6,376 nucleotides of DNA from Acidobacteriota bacterium. GTDB lineage: Bacteria > Acidobacteriota > Blastocatellia > RBC074. Position numbers and translations under genes: made by a program. The stretch spans positions 1-6,376 of the forward strand of contig JABFSD010000459.1 of the NCBI GenBank assembly GCA_013140935.1, read 5' to 3'. Below, one piece after another: positions 1-6,376 of the stretch (positions are counted from its first letter, which is position 1; each line of letters starts with the position of its first letter). Below the pieces are notes generated by a model. It made no database searches and was not told the DNA's origin. It saw only the letters and a list, made by a program, of their open reading frames with translations.

Positions 1-1953
1 GGCGCAGACTGGGTTTCTCCGATTACGGCGGAAGATTTGGCGGCTTATCAGCAAAGCGTCGTCACTCAAATCACGAACTTCGGTGAAATGATTGCGACGG
101 CGATGCCGCCGAAAAACGAAACGGCTTACGCGACGCCAACCAGCATTCCCGAGTTTGAAATGGCGAGCAATGGCTGGGCGATTGGCGCAGAACGTTCGGC
201 GAGCGGGCGCGGCATGCTCGTAGCGAATCCGCACTATCCGTGGGTTGGCTCGAATCGCTTTTGGGAAAAGCATCTGGTGATTCCCGGCAAGCTAGACATT
301 TATGGCGTAGGCTTGCTCGGCTCGCCCACCGTCGCCATCGGCTTTAACAAAAACGTGGCGTGGACGCATACCGTATCGGCAGGGAAGCGGTTCACGCTTT
401 ATTCACTCGATCTCGCGCCGGGCAATCCGACGCGCTATTTGTATGACGGCAAGGAACGCGAGATGACGAGCAAGGTCATCAGCATCGCCGTCAAACAAAC
501 TGACGGCACCCTCAAACAAGTCGAACGCAGAATTTTCTTTAGCCATTACGGCCCCATCGTGAACGTGCCCGGTTTCGGCTGGACGGCGAAACGCGCGGTG
601 ACGGTGCGTGACGCTAACAGCAACAACACTTCGTCTCAGACGCAATGGATGGCGATGGCGCAGGCGCGCAACCTCGATGAATTCAAAAAGGCGCACGCCG
701 ATTACAACGCGCTGCCGTGGGTGAATACGATTGCGACGAGTTCCGACGGACGTGCGTGGTATGCCGACACGTCGGGTACGCCGAACCTGAAGCCCGAAGC
801 CATTGCCGCGCTGCTAAAACGTAAAGACAGCGATATGGTCACGAAGATGGCTTGGGATCGCGGCATGATTTTGTTGGACGGCAGCAACTCGCTGTTTGAA
901 TACGTGAATGATCCGGCGACGCGTGCGGGAGCAATTCCTTATTCACGAATGCCGCAACTCGAACGCAAGGATTATGTCTTTAACGCGAACGACAGTTTCT
1001 GGCTGGCGAATCCGCATCAGTTGCTGACGGGCTTTTCGCCGTTGCAAGGCTTGGAAGGCACGTCGCGCACGTTGCGCACGCGGATGAATGCGCTGTTGTT
1101 GGACGACAAGAGTGCAGGCGGCCCATCAGGTGCTGACGGTAAGTTTACGCTCGACGAACTCGCTGCGGCGGCGTTAAGCAATCGCAGCCTTTCTGCCGAA
1201 CTCTTGCGCGCCGAAGTCGTCAAGCGTTGTCAGGCGACTTCGTCAATTACGCTTGAAGGTAAAGCCGTTGATTTAACGAAAGCCTGCGGCATTCTCGCCG
1301 CGTGGGACGGACGCTTTAACAACGACAGCATTGGCGCAGTGTTGTGGCGCGAATTCACCACGCAATATGAGATGGGTGATTTGCAAAAGGCGGGCGTGCT
1401 GTTTCAAACCGATTTCAATGCGGCGGATGCGGTGAATACGCCGCACACGATGACGCCTGATAAGAACAACGATTCACTCATCAAACTGGCGAAGGCCATC
1501 AGCGTGATGGAAAAAGCTGGCTTCGCGCTCAATGCGCCGCTGGGCAAGGTGCAATACAGCAACAAGAACCCCAATGCTCCTGGAAGACGCATTCCGATTC
1601 ACGGCGGCGGCGCTTATGAAGGCATCGCCAACATTGTCAGCACGTCGTCTGCTTCCTCTACGTTGGAACCGAATCCGCAGCCCGAACGCATGCAAGGCAG
1701 CCGCTTTTTGACGAAGGAAGGCTATCTCATCAATTACGGCACGAGTTTTATTATGGCGTTGGAATACACCAGCCAGGGGCCGCGCGCGCAGGCGTTTCTG
1801 ACTTATTCGCAATCGGGCGATCCAGCTTCGCCGCAGTTTTATGATCAGACGCAATTGTTCTCGGAAAAGAAATGGCGGCGCATTTTGTTCACTGAAGCTG
1901 AAATCAAAAGCGATCCGAATTTGAAGACGGTTAAAGTGACGAGCGGAAAATAA
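1..1953 (+). CDS. Penicillin acylase family (PvdQ/aculeacin-type) N-acyl amidase, 5'-truncated
   Basis: This is an Ntn-hydrolase of the penicillin/acyl-homoserine-lactone acylase family, normally exported and self-cleaved into alpha and beta chains. The frame is open to the window edge ([13 protein letters not shown]...), so the TTG at 37 is not the real start. The signal peptide and most of the alpha chain are missing. The nucleophile is the Ser at 166-168 in ASNGWAIG. Counting it as beta-1, the PvdQ catalytic partners fall at the same numbers: His beta-23 (NPHYPW, 232-234) and Val beta-70 (WTHTV, 373-375). The catalytic Asn is in NANDSFW (988-990, about beta-275). A Cys pair at beta-355 and beta-374 matches a pair in PvdQ. 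The C-terminus ([11 protein letters not shown]) is also PvdQ-like. The beta chain is about 595 residues, somewhat longer than PvdQ's. The residue before Ser is Ala, where Gly is usual. The family is sure. The substrate (AHL, lipopeptide, other acyl amide) cannot be read from sequence. A terminator follows, so it is probably not cotranscribed with the cytochrome gene. Confidence 0.93.
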   Translation, partial: GADWVSPITAEDLAAYQQSVVTQITNFGEMIATAMPPKNETAYATPTSIPEFEMASNGWAIGAERSASGRGMLVANPHYPWVGSNRFWEKHLVIPGKLDIYGVGLLGSPTVAIGFNKNVAWTHTVSAGKRFTLYSLDLAPGNPTRYLYDGKEREMTSKVISIAVKQTDGTLKQVERRIFFSHYGPIVNVPGFGWTAKRAVTVRDANSNNTSSQTQWMAMAQARNLDEFKKAHADYNALPWVNTIATSSDGRAWYADTSGTPNLKPEAIAALLKRKDSDMVTKMAWDRGMILLDGSNSLFEYVNDPATRAGAIPYSRMPQLERKDYVFNANDSFWLANPHQLLTGFSPLQGLEGTSRTLRTRMNALLLDDKSAGGPSGADGKFTLDELAAAALSNRSLSAELLRAEVVKRCQATSSITLEGKAVDLTKACGILAAWDGRFNNDSIGAVLWREFTTQYEMGDLQKAGVLFQTDFNAADAVNTPHTMTPDKNNDSLIKLAKAISVMEKAGFALNAPLGKVQYSNKNPNAPGRRIPIHGGGAYEGIANIVSTSSASSTLEPNPQPERMQGSRFLTKEGYLINYGTSFIMALEYTSQGPRAQAFLTYSQSGDPASPQFYDQTQLFSEKKWRRILFTEAEIKSDPNLKTVKVTSGK

Positions 1954-2119
1954 AAGGATCATTTTCCCTCGCCGCCAGGCAGAGCAGGTCGGCAGTGAAT
2001 GCAGGTTTGTTGCCGACCTCTATTTTGTTTTTGTTGGTATTACTCGCCATTCACGACGTCCTCTCGTAAAATGCCTGCGTCTTCTGATTTACAAAAATTT
2101 CTTCTCGCGGAACAACGTC
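1954..2119. other. Intergenic region between acylase and cytochrome genes
   Basis: These 166 bp hold the terminator at 1986-2035 and then the presumed leader of the cytochrome gene. TAAAAT at 2067-2072 could be a -10 element, with a poor TCGCCA 17 bp upstream (2044-2049). This is too weak to call a promoter. No small gene is supported. Confidence 0.6.
1986..2035 (+). terminator. Intrinsic terminator after the acylase gene
   Basis: The arms AGGTCGGCA (1986-1994) and TGCCGACCT (2011-2019) are perfect inverted repeats. Three G-U wobbles and two A-U pairs extend the stem inward to 14 pairs, with a 6-nt loop at 2000-2005. A T-rich run (TATTTTGTTTTTG) follows, starting at 2021. It lies 32 nt after the acylase stop, the position and shape expected of a rho-independent terminator. 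The T-tract is interrupted by G, so efficiency is uncertain. Confidence 0.65.
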
Positions 2120-4723
2120 ATGACAACTCGATTCAAACTCATTGCCTTGCTCGTGATTGGGTTGAGCGGCTGGTGGGCGCTGCGCCCGCAACCGCTACCC
2201 GTAAACAGCGCCGCCACGCCGCACGCCTTTCTCGCAGCGAACTGCGTCGCCTGCCACAACAGCGCGAACAAAAAAGGCAATCTCGATCTGACCGCGCTTA
2301 AGGACGATTACGCCGACGCGGCGACGTTCGCTACGTGGGCGAAAGTGCATGACCGCGTATACGAAAAAGAGATGCCGCCCAAAGCCGCTTCGCAACCCGA
2401 TGACAACTCGCGTGCCGCCTTTCTCAAAAACCTTTCGCAACCACTGATCGCGGCGGATGCCGCGCGCATTCGCCGCGAAGGTCGTGCGGTGTGGCGGCGG
2501 ATGAATCGGTATGAATACGAAAACACGTTGCGCGACTTGCTGGGCGCGCCGTGGCTGCAAGTCAAAGAGTTGCTGCCCGAAGACGGCGAGCGTTACCGCT
2601 TCAACAAATCCGGCGAAGCACTAGGCGTGTCGCACGTACAAATCAATCGTTATCTCACCGCTGCCGAATACGCTTTGCGCGAAGTGTTGGCGCGCAGCGA
2701 GCAACAACCCGAAACCATCACCAAACGTTATTACGCCCGCGAACAGCGCGCTTTCACCAACAAGGTCGAGTTCACGCAATTCAATGGCTCGCCCGAACGC
2801 GCTACGTTCCCGCTCTTGGGCAATGCCGCCGACGTGCCCGTCTTGCAACAAAAAGCGCCGATGACCGTAGGCGCATCCGATGCCGCCAAACGCGAACTCG
2901 AAAGCATGGGCGTCGTAGCCAGTTCTTATGAACCGCTCGAAATTCGTTTCAATCAATTCAAAGCGTCAGTGCCCGGTCGTTATAAATTGCGGTTGAGCGC
3001 GCATTCGTTCTGGGCGTTGCCCGAAAGCGAAGCCCGCTGGTGGCGACCCAGCCGCACCGAAGCCGCCGCCGGTCGCACGCGCGAACCGATCACGCTTTAC
3101 GCTGAAATTCCGCCGCGCCAGATGCGCTATCTCGCTAACGTAGACGTTTCGCCCGAACCTTCAACTCAAGAAGTCGAAGTGTATTTGCTGAAAGACGAAA
3201 CGATTCGGCCTGATGCCGTGCGCCTGTTTCGTTCGCGTCCGCCCAACTGGCGCAATCCGCTGGCAGAAAAAGACGGTCAGCCCGGTGTAGCTTTTCGCTG
3301 GCTCGAAGTCACCGGGCCGATCTTTAATAAAGCCTCTGGGGATGAATGGCCGAGCCTGGGCCACAAGTTGATGTTCGGCGATTTGCCGTTCAAGAAAAAC
3401 GCCAAAGGCCAAATCGAAATCCTCTCGACTAATCCGCAAGCTGATGCGGAAAAGTTGTTGCGCAACTTTCTGCAACGCGCCTATCGCCACGCCATACCGC
3501 CAGCCATTGAAGAAGACACGCAACGCTTCCTCAAACTCGCCAACGCTGCGCTGACCAACGGCGACAGCTTTACTGATGCGATGATTACGGCTTATTCCGC
3601 CGCACTGTGTTCGCCCGCGTTCACAACGCTCGAAGAAAAACCCGGACGGCTCGACGATCAGGCTTTGGCGTCGCGCTTATCTTATTTCCTCTGGAATTCC
3701 GCACCTGACGCCGCCTTGCGCGAACTCGCCGCACAGGGCACTTTGCGCAAGCCCGTCGTCTTGCGCGCGCAAATTGATCGAATGCTCGCCGACCCGCGCG
3801 CACAACGCTTCGTGAATTCGTTTCTTGATTACTGGCTCGATTTGCGCAAGGTGAATATCACTTCGCCCGATGAGTTGCTTTACGCCGATTACTATCTCGA
3901 TGACCATTTGGTCGAGTCATCCATCGCCGAGACGCGCGCGTTTTTCGCCGAACTCATACGCGGCGATTTGCCCGCGCGCAATGTGATCGCTTCTGATTTC
4001 GTGACGATCAACGAAAGGCTCGCGGCGCATTACGGCTTGCCGAATGTGCAAGGCTCACTGATTCGTCGCGTCACGTTGCCGCCCGATTCCGTTCGTGGCG
4101 GATTGCTCACGCAAGCCAGCGTGCTCAAAGTCACCGCGAACGGCACTACCACTTCGCCCGTCGTGCGCGGCGCTTGGATGATGGAACGCATTCTCGGCAA
4201 ACCCGCGCCGCCGCCACCGCCCGGCACGCCCGCCGTCGAACCTGACATTCGCGGTGCGACGACGCTCAGGCAACAGCTTGACCAACATCGCACCAATCCG
4301 AGTTGTAACGTCTGCCACGCGAAAATTGATCCGGCGGGTTTTGCGCTCGAAAATTTCGATGTCTTCGGCGGCTGGCAAAACAAATACCGCGCGCTGGCTG
4401 AAGGGGAAAAGGCCTCCGGGACTGGCAAGAACGGCCAAAAATTTGCGTTTCGTTACCTGCAACCAGTAGATGCGTCGGGCCAGTTGCCTGATGGGCAACG
4501 GTTTCAAGATGTGCGCGAATTGAAACGATTGCTGCTCAAAGACGAACGGCAGATTGCGCGCAACCTGATCGCGCAGCTTTTAGTCTTTGCGACCGGCGCA
4601 CCCGTGCAATTCGGCGACCGCCCGAAAGTCGAAGCGTTGCTGGATCGCGCAGCGACGAAAGGCTACGGTGCGAAAACGCTGATGCACTTGTTGATTGAGA
4701 GCGAGTTGTTTTTGAACAAGTAA
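2120..4723 (+). CDS. DUF1592-family (planctomycete-type) di-heme cytochrome c protein
   Basis: This 867-residue exported protein has the standard domain order of the DUF1592 family. Residues 6-21 are a hydrophobic signal or anchor after MTTRFK. The first heme site is CVACH (42-46), with a likely distal Met at EMPP (Met85). DUF1587 begins near [16 protein letters not shown] (about 127-142). Residues about 190-440 are less conserved and beta-rich looking, perhaps a binding domain. DUF1595 covers about 446-510 (QRAYRHAI). DUF1592 follows at about 510-650 ([20 protein letters not shown]). DUF1588 (about 655-760) carries [16 protein letters not shown], a proline run, and the second heme site CNVCH (729-733) before [16 protein letters not shown]1585 covers about 798-865. 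The family probably acts in the periplasm, but its reaction and electron partners are unknown. ATG 2120 is the only in-frame start giving a signal sequence, yet no good Shine-Dalgarno precedes it. The usual DUF1552 partner gene is not downstream; a convergent hydrolase is there instead. Confidence 0.95.
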   Translation: MTTRFKLIALLVIGLSGWWALRPQPLPVNSAATPHAFLAANCVACHNSANKKGNLDLTALKDDYADAATFATWAKVHDRVYEKEMPPKAASQPDDNSRAAFLKNLSQPLIAADAARIRREGRAVWRRMNRYEYENTLRDLLGAPWLQVKELLPEDGERYRFNKSGEALGVSHVQINRYLTAAEYALREVLARSEQQPETITKRYYAREQRAFTNKVEFTQFNGSPERATFPLLGNAADVPVLQQKAPMTVGASDAAKRELESMGVVASSYEPLEIRFNQFKASVPGRYKLRLSAHSFWALPESEARWWRPSRTEAAAGRTREPITLYAEIPPRQMRYLANVDVSPEPSTQEVEVYLLKDETIRPDAVRLFRSRPPNWRNPLAEKDGQPGVAFRWLEVTGPIFNKASGDEWPSLGHKLMFGDLPFKKNAKGQIEILSTNPQADAEKLLRNFLQRAYRHAIPPAIEEDTQRFLKLANAALTNGDSFTDAMITAYSAALCSPAFTTLEEKPGRLDDQALASRLSYFLWNSAPDAALRELAAQGTLRKPVVLRAQIDRMLADPRAQRFVNSFLDYWLDLRKVNITSPDELLYADYYLDDHLVESSIAETRAFFAELIRGDLPARNVIASDFVTINERLAAHYGLPNVQGSLIRRVTLPPDSVRGGLLTQASVLKVTANGTTTSPVVRGAWMMERILGKPAPPPPPGTPAVEPDIRGATTLRQQLDQHRTNPSCNVCHAKIDPAGFALENFDVFGGWQNKYRALAEGEKASGTGKNGQKFAFRYLQPVDASGQLPDGQRFQDVRELKRLLLKDERQIARNLIAQLLVFATGAPVQFGDRPKVEALLDRAATKGYGAKTLMHLLIESELFLNK

Positions 4724-4756
4724 CTCAACTTCCGCTTGGCGTCTTAGCCGACCGCC

Positions 4757-5932
4757 TCATTTCTTCTTTGCTTTTGCGAGATAAGCCTGTGCTTGCTGAC
4801 GCACTATATCCACTAGATTGCCCATTGCTACGTGCGCGTCAATCAGGTGGAGTCCCCAGTTGGCTTGCGCTACGCCGTTGGTCACGACATCGCCGCCGAT
4901 TTTATCGGTGCGCGCATCAGCCGGATTGGCGTTGACCGTGACGGCGAGATAATTCCCTTTTTCATTCGAGACGCATTCGCCGGTCAGCAAGCCGGGTACG
5001 CTGACAAACGTAGTCGTGATCGGTTGCGCAGGCGTAACCCACGACGGAATTTCACCCGAAGACGATGAGCGCAGGTTGCTCAAGTAAGCGTGCAACGCGC
5101 CGCTGCCTCCGCCTAACGCCGCCGGGTTCGTGCAAGCGGCGGCGAGACCTTTGCCCGCGACGCGGCCAAACAGCGTATTGGCAGGCGGCGGTTGATCGGC
5201 GCGAAACGTGGCATAAGCAATCGCGCAGCCGGTTTGATTGGCCGCGCGGCAGAGCGGAATGTTTTTGAACGCGCCGCCTATGTCTTTGCCTTTGGGTACG
5301 GCGAGGTTGGTTCCCATCAGCAAGGCCGAAATGAGTTGTTGCTGAACCGGCTTGCCGTCAATTTCGCTGCGGATGAGTTGCGTCAATACGTTGGAACCTT
5401 GCGAGTGGCCGATGAGCACTACGCCGCGCCCCTGATTGTCGTGCGCGAGGTAATGCCGCCACGCATCAACTACGTCGTTGTATCCAAGTGCCATATCCAT
5501 CTGCATCGCCTGGCCTGACATCCGCGCACGCAACGCCGTCAACGTGATCTGCCGATAGAGCGGCGCGTATACGCGACATTGCGAAGCGAAGCGCGCGGCT
5601 TGATGCAACACGACGCGGCGCTCTTCGTCACCCGCCGTCATATCGCTGTTGCCCGTCGTGTCGAGCGAAACCGTGGGATAAACATAAAAGCAATCAATCG
5701 CGGCTTTGGGGTTCGCCTCGAATTTTTCGACTTTGAGTTTGCCGTTGGCTTCGACAACGGTCGCGGTTTGGTCAGCGGCGCAGGCATCCTGCCGACCCGG
5801 ACGACACAGCCAGCTTTCGCCTTTGCCGTAATCGTTTTTACCAGCAGCGGTTTTTGAAGATTTGGTTTCAGTTTGCGGGAACGCCGCGTTCGCGGTGAGC
5901 AGTGCAAAAGCGAGAGTCAGAGCAAGTTTCAT
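4757..5932 (-). CDS. Secreted DUF3089 alpha/beta-hydrolase
   Basis: This is a 391-residue putative serine hydrolase of the DUF3089 family (PF11288), an alpha/beta-hydrolase-fold group without a well-defined substrate. Residues 1-17 are a classic signal peptide, with likely cleavage near ANA/AFPQ, so it should act outside the cytoplasm. Family signatures in order are WLCRPG with a downstream CAAD (41-54), FYVYPTVSLD (82-91), Y122-APLYRQ, GYNDVVDAW (150-158), the nucleophile elbow GHSQG (175-179, Ser177), and GLHLIDAHVAMGNLVDIV near the C-terminus. His362 in GLH is the best candidate for the catalytic His; the acid is not assignable by eye. Eight Cys in the mature part (43, 51, 81, 119, 228, 236, 267, 320) suggest disulfides. 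The C-terminus is a Lys-rich tail. The start has a good AGAGGA ribosome site. It lies 11 nt after the deacetylase stop, so the two are probably one transcript. An esterase or lipase activity is inferred only from the fold. Confidence 0.92.
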   Translation of the reverse strand: MKLALTLAFALLTANAAFPQTETKSSKTAAGKNDYGKGESWLCRPGRQDACAADQTATVVEANGKLKVEKFEANPKAAIDCFYVYPTVSLDTTGNSDMTAGDEERRVVLHQAARFASQCRVYAPLYRQITLTALRARMSGQAMQMDMALGYNDVVDAWRHYLAHDNQGRGVVLIGHSQGSNVLTQLIRSEIDGKPVQQQLISALLMGTNLAVPKGKDIGGAFKNIPLCRAANQTGCAIAYATFRADQPPPANTLFGRVAGKGLAAACTNPAALGGGSGALHAYLSNLRSSSSGEIPSWVTPAQPITTTFVSVPGLLTGECVSNEKGNYLAVTVNANPADARTDKIGGDVVTNGVAQANWGLHLIDAHVAMGNLVDIVRQQAQAYLAKAKKK

Positions 5933-5937
5933 GGGTT

Positions 5938-5943
5938 TCCTCT
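5938..5943 (-). promoter_or_regulatory. Shine-Dalgarno site of the DUF3089 gene
   Basis: On the - strand AGAGGA stands 5 nt before the ATG (complement 5930-5932), inside the 11-nt gap after the deacetylase TAA (complement 5944-5946). It fixes the start of the hydrolase and supports translation from a shared upstream transcript. Confidence 0.75.
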
Positions 5944-6306
5944 TTACGGATTTTTAGTACAGCAACGGGTTTTGATGAGCGGGTCATCCGGCCAATGTTT
6001 CGCGTCGTAATGCGGCAGCACTTCGCGCAACGCCAGCGTGCGATAGCCGTTTTGCTTGAGATAAAGCATGTATTCTTTGAACGCCTCATTGGGTGTCGTC
6101 ACCCACGGATGTTTTTCATCGGGTACTCCGTGAAATTGCAGCACAATGATTTCGTTCGGCTGGGCGCTGCTCAAAACTTTTTTGAAATGCTCGAACGTCC
6201 AGTTCGGATAGGCGTCACCTGACGTAGGAATCAACAGCGGATGATGTCTTTTCACGTCGAGCAACGGCCCGACTTGCATCGCGCCGTAAGCGATTTCGGG
6301 CTGCAT
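5944..6306 (-). CDS. Polysaccharide deacetylase (NodB-like) C-terminal segment, N-terminus lost
   Basis: The 120-residue frame reads as the C-terminal part of a NodB-type carbohydrate esterase (CE4-like), which removes N- or O-acetyl groups from polysaccharides. Recognisable stretches are PEIAYGAMQVGPLLD, HHPLLIPTSGDAYP, WTFEHFKKVL, the late-motif strand IIVLQFHGVPDEKHPW, and YMLYLKQNGYRTLALREVLPHY. The metal-binding N-terminal half (TFDDG and the H-x-x-x-H motif) is absent. The ATG at 6306 is therefore probably an internal Met: the frame reads sensibly further up (ARRG before MQPEIAYG, to about 6318) before a TGA at 6325-6327. No good ribosome site precedes the ATG. On its own the product should have no catalytic site. 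The missing half of such a protein appears on the opposite strand immediately to the right, so the gene looks disrupted by inversion or by a faulty join. It stops 11 nt before the DUF3089 gene. Confidence 0.8.
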   Translation of the reverse strand: MQPEIAYGAMQVGPLLDVKRHHPLLIPTSGDAYPNWTFEHFKKVLSSAQPNEIIVLQFHGVPDEKHPWVTTPNEAFKEYMLYLKQNGYRTLALREVLPHYDAKHWPDDPLIKTRCCTKNP

Positions 6307-6308
6307 TC

Positions 6309-6376
6309 CGCGTCGCGCCGTTACTCAAGGATCTCGGCTTTCACGCTACGTTTTTCATCACACACAAGTGGATGGA
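6309..6376 (+). pseudogene. Inverted fragment of a polysaccharide deacetylase NodB core
   Basis: Read on the + strand in the frame of CTC at 6324-6326, this gives RVAPLLKDLGFHATFFITHKWM and runs off the window. That is the helix-then-strand signature (LLKxLGxxATFF) following the TFDDG motif in NodB-domain deacetylases. No TFDDG-like residues precede it: further upstream the frame reads Arg-rich sequence that is the antisense of the - strand deacetylase. There is also no start codon nearby. It is thus a fragment whose natural upstream part is missing, opposite in direction to the C-terminal segment beside it. It may belong to the same original gene. The call rests on about 20 residues. Confidence 0.6.

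Noticed and set aside
1474..1962. A 162-codon - strand frame antisense to the acylase end
   Set aside because: It is composed of low-complexity Arg/Ala-rich sequence typical of the antisense of a GC-rich gene, and the + strand frame here matches PvdQ-type acylases to its last residues.
2044..2072. A possible sigma70-type promoter (TCGCCA, 17 bp, TAAAAT) before the cytochrome gene
   Set aside because: Only the -10 element is good and the -35 matches 4 of 6. In a 166-bp gap such a match is expected by chance fairly often.
1999..2301. A 100-codon + strand frame beginning in the acylase-cytochrome gap
   Set aside because: It starts inside the terminator hairpin and overlaps the cytochrome gene in another frame. 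Its product is Arg/Gln-rich with no recognisable domain, so it is a shadow of the real gene.
4055..4507. Two long - strand frames opposite the DUF1588 part of the cytochrome
   Set aside because: The + strand carries CNVCH and the [13 protein letters not shown] signature here. The antisense frames show no motif and no ribosome site.
4735..4752. A small hairpin between the converging genes (TTGGC, 6-nt loop, GCCGA)
   Set aside because: The stem has only five pairs, one of them G-U, with no immediate T-run on either strand. It is too weak to call a terminator.
5902..6222. A 106-codon + strand frame opposite the deacetylase segment
   Set aside because: It crosses the hydrolase start and the operon junction on the other strand and reads as unstructured antisense. 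The - strand product is recognisable.
6306..6376. Two complete divergent deacetylase genes sharing a promoter at the right end
   Set aside because: Neither side has a TFDDG motif or an intact N-terminus, and there is no room for a promoter because coding-like sequence on both strands meets within about 15 bp.

Overview
The window holds three recognisable genes and a broken fourth, in two blocks that converge near 4724-4756. The left block, on the + strand, has the C-terminal part of a PvdQ/aculeacin-acylase-type N-terminal-nucleophile amidase (1-1953, cut by the left edge), then an intrinsic terminator, then a complete two-heme DUF1587/1595/1592/1588/1585 cytochrome (2120-4723). The right block, on the - strand, has a polysaccharide-deacetylase C-terminal segment (5944-6306). 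It is followed after only 11 nt by a secreted DUF3089 alpha/beta-hydrolase (4757-5932), so these two read as an operon.

The source looks like a free-living Gram-negative bacterium of moderately high GC, most likely Acidobacteriota. Planctomycetota or Verrucomicrobiota are alternatives. This rests on the DUF1592-type cytochrome, which is characteristic of those phyla, together with secreted acylase and hydrolase genes. It is inference from gene content, not from a marker gene. Both complete proteins carry N-terminal export signals and the acylase family is normally exported, so the region encodes mainly cell-envelope or periplasmic functions: N-acyl amide hydrolysis, a heme protein of unknown electron-transfer role, and carbohydrate or ester hydrolysis.

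The most notable feature is at the right end. The - strand frame reads as the C-terminal half of a NodB-type deacetylase back to about 6318 and then meets a stop at 6325-6327. From about 6309-6324 to the window end, the opposite (+) strand reads as the N-terminal NodB core of a deacetylase (LLKDLGFHATFFITHKW). The two halves of one kind of protein therefore meet head to head. This is what an internal inversion of the gene, or an inverted chimeric join at a contig end, would leave. I found no RNA genes, CRISPR arrays, transposases, integrases or defence genes, and no gene-free stretch longer than 166 bp. I do not see a convincing new biological system here.
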